Shown one piece after another: positions 28,301 through 36,007 of a DNA stretch of 64,000 nt. Positions within the stretch are counted from its first letter, which is position 1. Each line of letters starts with the position of its first letter. The translations under genes and the position numbers were made by a program. The notes beneath the pieces are model-generated. The model had not been told where the DNA came from and did no database searches. It worked only from the letters and a program-made list of their open reading frames with translations. The DNA lies in NCBI RefSeq assembly GCF_900116295.1, contig NZ_FPAF01000005.1, positions 1-64,000 of the forward strand, read 5' to 3'. Source of the stretch: Bacillus sp. 103mf (GTDB lineage: Bacteria; Bacillota; Bacilli; Bacillales; Bacillaceae_G).

Positions 28301-29537
28301 GCGTCATAAGGAACTGATTGCGGCTTTAAACAAAAAGAAAGGGATTATTTCTGAGCCATGGCGTTTAAATAGCCTTGCATATGTGTACGGAGCATCTGGT
28401 GATGGGCAGAAAGAACGTGTTTATGTAGAACAGGCGCTGGCAAAGGAAAATAATCATGAAGAGATATTACATCATTATGCGAAAATATTACTTGCCTCGC
28501 ATGAAAAAGAAGGCTTATCTGTTATTGAGAACCTTATTATGCAAAATGTTCACAATGAAGAAGTGTATGTAACGTATATAGACGAATTGCGAAAGCGAAG
28601 AAAAAGTATAAGTGATAATTTAGGAGATTTAGACATATCAAAAGAAGAAAAAAGTTATGCATTTATGTATGCAGCTTCCGCACTTGAACAAAAATGTATG
28701 GAACAGATGGAGCAAGAAGAACAAACAGGAGCATTTTTCACAAAAATATATCGCCGCTTTCGAAAACGTGCACAGGATGTACTTTCTATTACATCTCTTA
28801 TTGATTTGTATGAAATGGCAATCCACCTAAATCAAGAAAACGGCGGGGCGGTACAGCGATTTGCTCACTTTTATGTAAATGGTAATCTCATTGATGAGGC
28901 AATAGAAACATTACGTAAGTCGCTCGAAAATCATTGGAATTATGAAGTTGCACATCAGTTTATTATGCTACTTTTAGAACATGTAGATGACAATGGGGAA
29001 AGGCTACAAGAGGCATTTCGTGAAACGGAGCACATTTTGCAAGAAAGACCGATGGACGCATCGATTCGAATGCTGCAGGGCACGATATTACTAGATTTAC
29101 AAAGGGAAGAAGAAGGAGAATATATTCTCCATGCCTTAACAGAAGATGTTCCAAAGATGAGTGGTAGTTTTATACATTTAGGTGCTCTTTACAGTAATCA
29201 AGAGCGTTACCAAGAAGCGATTGCTATATTGGAAAAAGGATTAGAGCATCATCCAGAAGAGGAGGAACTATATATCGGTCTTGGTGTTTCCTATCATTTA
29301 AACGGTGATACAGAAAGAGCGTTGCAGCTTATGGATGAGGTATTATTGATGGAGGAATCACATTTAAATGCCAGGTATAATAAAGCATGCTATTTATCTG
29401 TATTGAATCGAAAGGAAGAAGCGACCACTGAATTAGAGCGCGTACTGCAAGAAGATGAAAGCGGCTATTTTGCAGAATTAATGGAAGAGGACCCAGATTT
29501 AATACGTATTAAAAAATATGTAAAGCAATATATTTGA
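25329..29537 (+). CDS. Large TPR-repeat protein with internal C39-like peptidase domain
   Basis: A soluble protein of 1,402 residues, no signal peptide. N-terminal TPR-like helices (residues 1-300) lead to a papain-fold C39-like domain at about 305-440 with Cys in NYCVPASIEMM near 318, His in HVSHVQLVVGY near 396 and Asp/Asn in YIQDPNF near 413. Some 950 residues of tetratricopeptide repeats follow (for example YLGDLEQALKYSSIA, EQYEKALNMYEVGLQ). The start at 25329 is preferred because GGATGGAGTG lies upstream; an in-frame ATG at 25305 overlaps it. TPR arrays bind partner proteins; the cytoplasmic C39 domain may be a protease or an inactive binding module. It is monocistronic, between T-box genes. 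Confidence 0.8.
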   Translation: MRDFEKLRVYVKRKEFLNGLSEIQKEIEEIRARKSLSYMKKWLGKISSEEDFYTLIQLLDEGLMPSYSRFIVRYAHRRFNSFRTLTWFCDDLIDERKSLDAEDLLKEALQKEGNAVKKEHLAKTYFVLARCILEMRRYEEAYTYMKKAEELSEIPIFDKWGYFYLFKGDWLKAEEVLRKGMNYEECADTSTYLLAELHSMKGEHEESLQIITEAMKKFPQVPFFYLEKIKRLYDQKAYAELSQVLHEVQKLLPFHSYQSFFLQIWAEIYYTKGDWDTLQTLLENENSLKDSPYHNALRFAEQKEVMLPIIPVVQKDNYCVPASIEMMLKLFGKHENQDEIAKHIFDGIGSKLSKTVEYVEETGYKSRFFVGAVDMYKRFIDAGIPVMLSVDIDHVSHVQLVVGYNDQLQVLYIQDPNFAERILVTYEEFAKQYVNTNYLSIAIVPKEKSELLSSLCEEDDLYFHRIFSLTDHMEFAEHDDVENLLRLLHEHNENPYTWLYAIKHLDLQDGKEFIFSCAKRALHAYPESDYVNLHAAQCFVRIEELEQANKVLKQVKHKTSNSFYHFIEGRIALDESRYHDMIASFRASLQLDPDQPVAWSYMAIGYMYLGDLEQALKYSSIATGRYEDRFVFVNHALILMDADRDEEAYEVFTMLLKQYKRDGYVWCERARCAHKLGKVRSAIRGLRIGKALDRQLPLPYIMLADIYEAELDDERKAEEILLEGIQYDVQSAALYAKLGDFYLEREQYEKALNMYEVGLQHDEEDVSCHIGIGEVYMKQRSYETGKQYIFRLKKQFTEDSDFLINAGKVLWNAAMDQSIEQKEVELALTIMEEGIVCIQNNFRDALDIYVTQLEDTPFLQRGISFLSTLVEEDNHNIDYLCYLGILQESAGNYMKAIQLYEQAARITEDTFPHFRLGEAYKTLEEWEQAKTAYLQCVKRDSTFAMAHLKLAEIYFVEEDLENEQHHMFEGCKNAPLLVNMEHLANISVKAGRHKELIAALNKKKGIISEPWRLNSLAYVYGASGDGQKERVYVEQALAKENNHEEILHHYAKILLASHEKEGLSVIENLIMQNVHNEEVYVTYIDELRKRRKSISDNLGDLDISKEEKSYAFMYAASALEQKCMEQMEQEEQTGAFFTKIYRRFRKRAQDVLSITSLIDLYEMAIHLNQENGGAVQRFAHFYVNGNLIDEAIETLRKSLENHWNYEVAHQFIMLLLEHVDDNGERLQEAFRETEHILQERPMDASIRMLQGTILLDLQREEEGEYILHALTEDVPKMSGSFIHLGALYSNQERYQEAIAILEKGLEHHPEEEELYIGLGVSYHLNGDTERALQLMDEVLLMEESHLNARYNKACYLSVLNRKEEATTELERVLQEDESGYFAELMEEDPDLIRIKKYVKQYI

Positions 29538-29635
29538 TGAATTTTGGGAAAGTTTATAACAAGATAATAACGGATGTATAGAAGAAGTAAGAGAAATAAC
29601 CTTTCAAATTATTTAAAAAAATAAAGAAAAACAAC

Positions 29636-29664
29636 TTGCATTTCGTTGTTTGAAAGGATAGAAT
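29636..29664 (+). promoter_or_regulatory. Promoter of the asp T-box leader
   Basis: -35 TTGCAT at 29636-29641, 17-base spacer, -10 TAGAAT at 29659-29664. Confidence 0.55.
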
Positions 29665-29670
29665 ATTCCG

Positions 29671-29908
29671 TAAATATAAAAAGCGATGAGCAGGAAAAGT
29701 ACATCGTGAACTGATCTACAGAGAGCAATCGGTAGCTGAGAAGATTGCGGTGCAGCGCGATGGAAAGACACCTGTGAGTGTTATTTTGAACGTAAACAAC
29801 TAGTAAAAGTAAACGGAACCTACCGTTATCAGGCGAAAAGTGGTCAAGATGACAATTTGGGTGGTACCGCGGTGAAATCCGTCCCTTATATAGGGGCGGA
29901 TTTTTGTA
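29671..29908 (+). ncRNA. T-box riboswitch (Asp, specifier GAC)
   Basis: The T-box sequence TTGGGTGGTACCGCGG is at 29857-29872 and the terminator at 29877-29906 (AATCCGTCCC/GGGGCGGATT then TTTTG). In stem I, GGAAAGACACC puts GAC, an aspartate codon, at 29767-29769, in the same GAAA-NNN-A setting as the ile leader upstream. It matches the downstream aspartyl-tRNA synthetase. Confidence 0.9.
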
Positions 29909-29931
29909 TTCTTTGAAAGGGGTGAGCGGCC

Positions 29932-30030
29932 GTGGATGATGATGACAACGACAATAATAAATATACAATCATACAATTAATAGTAGGAGGCGGAATGTAT
30001 GCGTCAACAGATAAAGCGGTCGCTTATTAG
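29932..30030 (+). CDS. Possible Asp/Asn-rich leader peptide upstream of aspS
   Basis: A 32-codon ORF starting with GTG, with GAAAGGGGTGAG about 7 bases upstream, lies after the T-box terminator. Its first nine codons read (M)DDDDNDNN, five Asp and three Asn. It runs through the AGGAGG of aspS (29985-29990) and overlaps the first ten aspS codons in another frame. Ribosome stalling at the Asp/Asn codons could affect access to the aspS start. Coding is not proven; the composition and ribosome binding site are the only evidence. Confidence 0.4.
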   Translation: MDDDDNDNNKYTIIQLIVGGGMYASTDKAVAY

Positions 30031-31291
30031 CGAATGTACACCGCATGAAACAGTTGTGTTACAAGGATGGGTAAAGAAAATTCGTCATCTAGGGAATATT
30101 AGCTTTTTATTACTTCGTGATCGAACAGGAGTCATGCAATGTGTACTTGAAAAAGAATGGGCTGGATATAAAGTAGAAGTAGAAAGTGTTGTGCAAATTA
30201 CAGGAAAAGTAATTGAGACAGAGAAAACGAAACTTGGAGTAGAGTTATTAGTTGAAGAAGTTACGCTTATAAATAGTGCAGAGCCAATTCCATTTGAAGT
30301 AAATAAAAAGAAACTGCAGGTCGGTTTAGATCAAATGTTACATTCACGAACGTTATCACTTCGGCATGAACAAGTCCAAGCGATTTTTACAATTAAATCA
30401 ATGTTTGCACATGCCTTTAGTGAATATTTACTACAACATGATTTTACAAGAATTTTCACACCGAAAATTGTTTCACAAGGAGCGGAAGGCGGAGCAAACG
30501 TATTTCAGTTTCAATATTTTGAAAAAGAAGCATATTTAGCACAATCACCGCAGTTTTATAAGCAAATGATGGTTGCGGGCGGATTAGAACGTGTTTTTGA
30601 AGTGGCACCAGTGTACCGCGCTGAACATCACAATTCATCTCGTCATTTAAACGAATACATTTCCTTAGACGTCGAATTTGCATTTATTGAAGACTTTTAT
30701 GAAGTAATGAAGCTTGAAACGGATGTACTTCGGTATATGTTTGAAAAAGTACAGCAATACTGTACAAAGGAGTTACAGTTGCTGCAAATTGAAATTCCGG
30801 TCATTACAGACATTCCAAAATTAACGGTGACAGAAGCGCAAACCATTTTACAAAAAGAGTATCGAAAAGAATCTCCGATAGGCGATTTAGATTCAGAAGG
30901 AGAAAAATTGCTTGGTAAGTATGTAAAAGAAACATACAATAGCGATTTTGTCTTTATCACTCATTATCCGAAAGAAACACGTCCGATGTATACAATGCCA
31001 AATCAAGAGAATCCTTCTGTCACAGACTCTTTTGATTTATTGTATAGGGGATTAGAAATTACATCAGGTGCGCAGCGTATTCATAACTACGGTATGCTAG
31101 TTCGCTCCTTTGAAGAAAAGGGATTAAATGTAGAAAACTTTCAATCGTATATCGATACATTCCGATATGGATGTCCGCCGCACGGTGGGTTTGCGATTGG
31201 ATTAGAACGGCTTGTATATAAATTTTTAAACTTATCGAACGTTCGTGAAGCAAGCGCATTTCCGAGAGACTGTACGCGGTTAGTGCCGTAA
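29999..31291 (+). CDS. aspS: Aspartate--tRNA ligase, archaeal type (likely non-discriminating)
   Basis: A 430-residue class IIb synthetase: an N-terminal OB anticodon-binding domain (1-100), motif 2 in FEVAPVYRAEHHNSSRHLNEY near 200, and motif 3 in GGFAIGLERLVYKF near 400. Bacterial AspRS is about 590 residues with a GAD insertion; the short form lacking it is the archaeal/eukaryal type, often non-discriminating, making Asp-tRNA-Asp and Asp-tRNA-Asn, the latter amidated by GatCAB. The ATG follows AGGAGGCGG. It is controlled by an Asp T-box. Specificity for one or both tRNAs is inferred. AsnRS is the nearest alternative family. Confidence 0.85.
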   Translation: MRQQIKRSLISECTPHETVVLQGWVKKIRHLGNISFLLLRDRTGVMQCVLEKEWAGYKVEVESVVQITGKVIETEKTKLGVELLVEEVTLINSAEPIPFEVNKKKLQVGLDQMLHSRTLSLRHEQVQAIFTIKSMFAHAFSEYLLQHDFTRIFTPKIVSQGAEGGANVFQFQYFEKEAYLAQSPQFYKQMMVAGGLERVFEVAPVYRAEHHNSSRHLNEYISLDVEFAFIEDFYEVMKLETDVLRYMFEKVQQYCTKELQLLQIEIPVITDIPKLTVTEAQTILQKEYRKESPIGDLDSEGEKLLGKYVKETYNSDFVFITHYPKETRPMYTMPNQENPSVTDSFDLLYRGLEITSGAQRIHNYGMLVRSFEEKGLNVENFQSYIDTFRYGCPPHGGFAIGLERLVYKFLNLSNVREASAFPRDCTRLVP

Positions 31292-31303
31292 TATAAAGTG
31301 AAA

Positions 31304-31335
31304 TAATCCCCGGTACACTAACCGGGGATTTGTTG
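31304..31335. terminator. Bidirectional terminator between aspS and amj
   Basis: Stem AATCCCCGG/CCGGGGATT between convergent genes, with T-rich sequence on the aspS side. Confidence 0.75.
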
Positions 31336-31348
31336 TGAGCATCTTTTT

Positions 31349-32146
31349 TCAATTCGTAATCGAAATAATCCACAATATCCAATAAGCTCCTGGTACAAAA
31401 AGAAGTTGAGCTAGTAATGTACCTGAAAATCTAGAAATCATTAACCATCCATACATTTTTCCCATTGTTTCTGCACCGTTTTCTTTTTGGAGAGCCCGTT
31501 CGGTTAGTAAGGCAATTTGCGGGTCTAGCAGTACTGTAAGTAGAATGGTAGCAAATCCATTAATAAGACCAGATGCAGTCGTTGCAGTCGTAGCATAAGT
31601 TGGGTTTAATACAGAAGCATACAAGGCAGAAAGTACGCCAGCGGTATAAATTGCTGTTACAACCATATTAATGAGCATAATCCGTTTTGGAATACCACCA
31701 ACGCGCAAACGGTGAATCATTTCTAACTTTGGGAATCGAATATATTTTTTTGTATAGCATAGTTTTTGCACATTATTTGTTTTCATCATCCGGATGAATG
31801 ATCCTTCTATTTCAAATTGCTGAATGACATATCCAAATAACTTTGTAAGCGTTGGATACAAAAAGAGTGCAAGTAATGTTCCTGTGGAAGCTGCTAACAA
31901 TATAAGGCGTATCGTAGTTTCCATATCGATATCACCATGTGCTCGAGCTCTATCTGCAATATTTCCAAGCATAACCGCTTGGAAAAGGTTCGATGTTCTG
32001 GAAACGAGTAATACAATTCCTATAATCGCTAGTGCTACCGCAAGCTTTTTTAATCGAACTCCAGCTAAGCGAATGCTATAGGAGCTTGTTTCCACAGCAT
32101 GGATAATCATTGTAAAAACCATAATAAAAATTAATTTTGTTGTCAT
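31349..32146 (-). CDS. amj: Alternate lipid II flippase Amj (YdaH, DUF2837)
   Basis: A 265-residue protein with about six to seven membrane segments and the family start MTTKLIFIMVFTMIIHAVETSSYSIRLAGVR (first 20 positions and then an SSYSIR motif near 22-27). Amj is the alternate lipid II flippase found in B. subtilis, which works beside MurJ to move the peptidoglycan precursor across the membrane and is induced when MurJ is blocked. It stands alone, convergent with aspS. Confidence 0.88.
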   Translation of the reverse strand: MTTKLIFIMVFTMIIHAVETSSYSIRLAGVRLKKLAVALAIIGIVLLVSRTSNLFQAVMLGNIADRARAHGDIDMETTIRLILLAASTGTLLALFLYPTLTKLFGYVIQQFEIEGSFIRMMKTNNVQKLCYTKKYIRFPKLEMIHRLRVGGIPKRIMLINMVVTAIYTAGVLSALYASVLNPTYATTATTASGLINGFATILLTVLLDPQIALLTERALQKENGAETMGKMYGWLMISRFSGTLLAQLLFVPGAYWILWIISITN

Positions 32147-32329
32147 ATGTATTCACCATCTATTAAAAATTGGAAAATAAATCTAATCATACATGATAAG
32201 AAAGAATTTGTACATCTTGATTTTTTGTTAGTTGGTTCCTTACGTCGTTTCATTGACAGAATATTTACATTAAAATGATTGTTTTGTAAAATGGTGAGAG
32301 TTGTGGTTAGGATAATAAGGAGGATGGGG

Positions 32330-32971
32330 ATGAAAACATATTATAGTAACCGAGCAAAGAGTTATGAAGAAGTATACTTCCGAGATGACCCTATTAGACA
32401 GACAGAATTAATAGAAATAAAAGATGTTTTGAAAGAAAAGTTTGCAGGGAAGGATGTACTTGAAGTTGCTTGCGGTACAGGATATTGGACGCAATATGTT
32501 GCTGAAACGGCTGAGCACATTACTGCGATTGATTACTCGGAAGAAGTACTAACTATAGCGAAAGAAAAACAGCTTTTTCCATCGAAAGTTTCTTTTATAC
32601 AAGGAAATGCATATAAACTGAATCAACTAGCAAAAGCATTTAATGGAGCATACGCAAATTTTTGGTTTTCTCATATTCCAAAAGAAAATATTCTCTCTTT
32701 TTTGGAACAGTTTCATGCGGTTTTAGAAAAAGGATCTATTGTATGTATTGTAGATAATATGTATAACGAAGGAATTGGTGGAACACTTATTTCTAAGCCA
32801 AGAGATGAAAATACATATAAAATACGTTCGTTAGCTGGTGGGCAGCAATATGAAATCATAAAAAATTATTATTCGAAAGAAGAACTTACAACTATTTTTA
32901 AACCATTTGCAGTAGACTTAGAGATTCATATAAATACGTGTTTTTGGTTATTGTCATATAAAGTAAAGTGA
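32330..32971 (+). CDS. Class I SAM-dependent methyltransferase
   Basis: A 213-residue protein with SAM motif I VLEVACGTGYWTQYVA near residues 43-58, motif II acidic residue in ITAIDYSEEVL, and motif IV-like NFWFSHIP. It is a small-molecule-type methyltransferase with unknown substrate. ATG at 32330 is chosen: AAGGAGG ends 6 bases upstream, too close to the alternative ATG at 32324. The HAD gene downstream starts 14 bases after the stop and is probably co-transcribed. Confidence 0.85.
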   Translation: MKTYYSNRAKSYEEVYFRDDPIRQTELIEIKDVLKEKFAGKDVLEVACGTGYWTQYVAETAEHITAIDYSEEVLTIAKEKQLFPSKVSFIQGNAYKLNQLAKAFNGAYANFWFSHIPKENILSFLEQFHAVLEKGSIVCIVDNMYNEGIGGTLISKPRDENTYKIRSLAGGQQYEIIKNYYSKEELTTIFKPFAVDLEIHINTCFWLLSYKVK

Positions 32972-32985
32972 GCGGGGGAGAATAT

Positions 32986-33642
32986 ATGTATACAACTTTT
33001 TTATTCGATTTAGATGGCACATTAACAGATCCAAAAGAAGGTATTGTAAATTCGGTCATATATGCGCTGCAAAAAATGGGGATAGATGAGCAGGATAATT
33101 ACAAATTACTTACTTTTATCGGTCCTCCGCTTCAACATTCATTTGCGAATATATATGGAATGAATGAAAAACAAGTAACAGATGCAGTCACGTATTACCG
33201 TGAATATTTTAAAACGAAGGGAATGTTTGAGAATCATGTATATGAGCATATTCCTAGTGTTTTACAAGATTTAAAGGATGCAGGAAAGCGGTTATTTGTG
33301 GCAACGTCTAAGCCAACTGTATTTGCTAAACAAATTTTGGAACACTTTCAGATGGCACATTATTTTGAAGAGATTGTCGGTAGTAATTTAGACGGAACAC
33401 GCATTGCAAAAGCGGACGTCATTCAGCATATTTTACATACATATCACGATTTAGAAAAAGAGCATGTAGTTATGGTAGGCGATCGAGAGCACGATATAAT
33501 TGGAGCACGGCAAGTTGGTATCGATTCTATCGGAGTCATGTATGGATACGGTAGTCAAGAAGAATTAGCGGCGGCGGGAGCTACTCATATGATTAAAGAT
33601 GTAGAAAATATAAAGAAGTTTTATTATGTGGTAGAAAAGTAA
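32986..33642 (+). CDS. HAD-IA family phosphatase, Gph-like
   Basis: A 218-residue HAD hydrolase. Motif I is FLFDLDGTLTDPKEGI at the N-terminus, motif II VATSKP near 105, and motif IV MVGDREHDIIGA near 163. The helical cap after motif I and YGYG near 190 place it with phosphoglycolate phosphatase/PGMB-like enzymes. It probably dephosphorylates a small phosphorylated metabolite. GGGGGAG precedes ATG at 32986. Confidence 0.85.
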   Translation: MYTTFLFDLDGTLTDPKEGIVNSVIYALQKMGIDEQDNYKLLTFIGPPLQHSFANIYGMNEKQVTDAVTYYREYFKTKGMFENHVYEHIPSVLQDLKDAGKRLFVATSKPTVFAKQILEHFQMAHYFEEIVGSNLDGTRIAKADVIQHILHTYHDLEKEHVVMVGDREHDIIGARQVGIDSIGVMYGYGSQEELAAAGATHMIKDVENIKKFYYVVEK

Positions 33643-33650
33643 TGGATTGA

Positions 33651-33680
33651 AAAGATAAGGTTGTCACCTTGTCTTTTTTT
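33651..33680 (+). terminator. Terminator after the HAD gene
   Basis: Stem AAGATAAGGT/ACCTTGTCTT with TGTC loop, then TTTTT. Confidence 0.75.
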
Positions 33681-33809
33681 GTATAGAGATGTAGAAAAAA
33701 ATGACTGTATTTAGAGTTTGAAAGAGGGATTTTCGTTATAAAGTGGAATTGTAGTAAATAAACTGAAAATTCTATAAATATTTCCTTGGAAATTAAAAAG
33801 GAGGAACTC

Positions 33810-35249
33810 ATGGAATTAGTCATTATTTTACTGGCACTTAGCATGTTAATGTTTGTAGCGTATCGCGGATTTTCTGTTATTTTGTTTGCGCCTATTTGTG
33901 CTCTGTTTGCTGTTTTGTTAACAGAGCCAACTTATGTATTACCGTTTTTCTCAAATATTTTTATGGAGAAAATGGTTGGTTTTATTAAGTTATATTTCCC
34001 AGTGTTTTTGCTAGGCGCGATTTTTGGAAAGGTAGTTGAGATGTCAGGAATCGCAGAATCTATCGCAAAAACGATTATCCAAATTGTTGGGGTAAAACGA
34101 ACGATATTGGCAATTGTATTAATGGGAGCTATTTTAACATATAGTGGTGTCAGTGTATTTGTTGTGGCATTTGCTATATTTCCATTTGCAGCTAATTTGT
34201 TTCGTGAGGCAAATATACCGAAACGTCTCATTCCTGGTACAATTGCACTTGGAGTGCTTACTTTTACAATGGATGCGCTTCCAGGAACACCACAAATTCA
34301 AAATGTTATTCCGACAACATTTTTCAAGACAGATATTTATGCTGGCCCGCTATTAGGAATTACAGGAGCTATTTTTATTTTCATAATCGGTATGGTGTAT
34401 TTAGAAAGTCGGCGTCGCAGGGCAGAAGCGCAAGGCGAAGGGTATTATGGATTTGACGATGGACATGTAGAAATGGCGGCATCTATCGAAGTGGAACAAG
34501 GTGTAAAACAGTCACTCCCAACGACTGAAATTACACCACTTCGTCAAGTACTTGCCTTCGTACCGCTTATTTTAGTTGGTGTAATGAACAAAGTTTTTAC
34601 AATTACTATTCCAAAATGGTATCCAAATGGTTTTGATTTTGCAGCTATTGGTTTAAAAAGTTTTGGGAAAGTAGAATTGTCCGGAGTACTTGGAGTATGG
34701 TCAGTAGAATTAGCACTTATCATGGGGATTATTGCAACACTCCTTTTAAATTGGAAGCGTGTATTTGTAGACTTTCAAACAGGGTTAAATGTAAGCATTG
34801 GCGGAGCATTGTTAGCAGCAATGAATACCGGTGCAGAATATGGATTTGGTGGTGTAATCGCATCTCTTCCAGGATTCGGCGTAATCCGTGACGGTATTTC
34901 AACTACTTTTACAAATCCGCTTATTAACGGAGCAGTTACGACAAATGTGCTTGCGGGTATAACAGGGTCGGCCTCTGGGGGGATGGGAATTGCATTAAGT
35001 GCAATGGCGGATAAGTATATTGCAGCTGCAGAGCAATTTCATATTCCATTAGAAGTGATGCATCGTATTATTGCAATGGCATCAGGCGGGATGGATACAT
35101 TGCCGCATAACGGAGCGGTTATTACATTACTTGCAGTAACTGGGTTAACTCATAAACAATCGTACCGGGATATTTTTGCAATTACAATTATTAAAACGAC
35201 AGCTGTGTTTGTTGTAATTGGTATGTATAGCTTAACAGGTCTTGTATAA
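33810..35249 (+). CDS. GntP-family permease
   Basis: A 479-residue membrane protein with about twelve hydrophobic segments, including GVSVFVVAFAIFPFAANLF, and GGMDTLPHNGAVITLL near the C-terminus, typical of the GntP branch of the ion-transporter superfamily. Members import gluconate, or 3-hydroxybutyrate and other hydroxy acids, with protons. No metabolic gene is adjacent, so the substrate cannot be set. Start 33810 follows AAAAAGGAGGAAC. Confidence 0.85.
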   Translation: MELVIILLALSMLMFVAYRGFSVILFAPICALFAVLLTEPTYVLPFFSNIFMEKMVGFIKLYFPVFLLGAIFGKVVEMSGIAESIAKTIIQIVGVKRTILAIVLMGAILTYSGVSVFVVAFAIFPFAANLFREANIPKRLIPGTIALGVLTFTMDALPGTPQIQNVIPTTFFKTDIYAGPLLGITGAIFIFIIGMVYLESRRRRAEAQGEGYYGFDDGHVEMAASIEVEQGVKQSLPTTEITPLRQVLAFVPLILVGVMNKVFTITIPKWYPNGFDFAAIGLKSFGKVELSGVLGVWSVELALIMGIIATLLLNWKRVFVDFQTGLNVSIGGALLAAMNTGAEYGFGGVIASLPGFGVIRDGISTTFTNPLINGAVTTNVLAGITGSASGGMGIALSAMADKYIAAAEQFHIPLEVMHRIIAMASGGMDTLPHNGAVITLLAVTGLTHKQSYRDIFAITIIKTTAVFVVIGMYSLTGLV

Positions 35250-35258
35250 TCTTCAGAA

Positions 35259-35290
35259 AGAAGAGAGCACTATGTACTCTCTTCTGTTTA
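35259..35290 (+). terminator. Terminator after the permease gene
   Basis: Stem GAAGAGAG/CTCTCTTC with ACTCTCTTCTGTTT at its end. Confidence 0.75.
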
Positions 35291-35384
35291 ACTTATAATA
35301 TTATTATGTAAACTAAAATATTATTCGTGGAAAATATTCAGAAAATATATTATAATGTAAGTGGTTACAAAAAGGGGGCATACG

Positions 35385-36007
35385 ATGTTCTCGTTACAAC
35401 CAATCGCTTTTGTACATAATAAAGTGAAACTTCCGTCAGTTGGGGTTTTCTTCATCCCCCACTGACGGTTAGCCCGCCCAATCGGGCTTTTACGGGCAGT
35501 TATCCCCCACCTATCTTCTTTGCTTCTCTCTGAATCTTGAGGTGGGGGTCTTACTGCCCACAAATAGCGGGATAAATGAATCAATGTAGAAGATGATTTG
35601 TGGGGAAAAATTGAATCTGTTATTGAGTTGACAGATTTGTATACGAGAGTTTGCAAGGGTTTGAACAATTTTCACATATTGAAGTGATTTTTTATTTTAA
35701 TAGAATGAGAGAAGAGAACATTTAGTACACAGCAAGACATCCCCGAAATAATGAAGAGTACCCGAAAGTGGGTATTTTTGCACAGCGCGGGAAAAATCGT
35801 CCGAATCGATTAGGTGCTACGATTGTAAAAGTAGTATGAAGAGAAGGAAAGCGCTTAGTTGTGCAAGGGTTAGATGCGATTGATGGTACCCCTATTTTAG
35901 ATGTGAAACCAGTTATGAAAGAGTTTTTACCAAAAGAAGAAATTAAGCAGCCTGGCTGGGCAACAGATTTAATGAAGAACTATTGGAAAGGAAGCGAAGA
36001 GAAGTGA
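35385..36007 (+). pseudogene. trmO-like tRNA methyltransferase pseudogene, interrupted by a bcr1-like repeat
   Basis: The remains read FSLQPIAFVHNK, then (after the repeat) INVEDDLWGKIESVIELTD, FEQFSHIEVIFYF, YTARHPRNNEEYPKVGIFAQ, RPNRLGATIVKVV and GLDAIDGTPILDVKP, in the order of TrmO (YaeB/UPF0066), which methylates t6A37 of some tRNAs. Damage includes a TGA where removal of the repeat would leave an Arg codon position, at least one frameshift near 35650, a TAG near 35725 and a TGA near 35837. A good ribosome binding site AAAGGGGG still precedes the ATG. The GNAT gene starts at the GTGA overlapping the final stop. Confidence 0.88.
35419..35576. mobile_element. bcr1-like repeat element inserted in the trmO pseudogene
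   Basis: A 158-bp stretch flanked by ATAAA at both ends (35419-35423 and 35572-35576), so about 153 bp plus a 5-bp duplication. It contains three hairpins, including CCGTCAGTTGGGG/TCCCCCACTGACGG and AGCCCG/CGGGCT, and TATCCCCCACCT paired with AGGTGGGGGT. Size and the TTTAT/ATAAA duplication agree with what I recall of bcr1, a B. cereus-group-specific mobile repeat. Confidence 0.8.
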
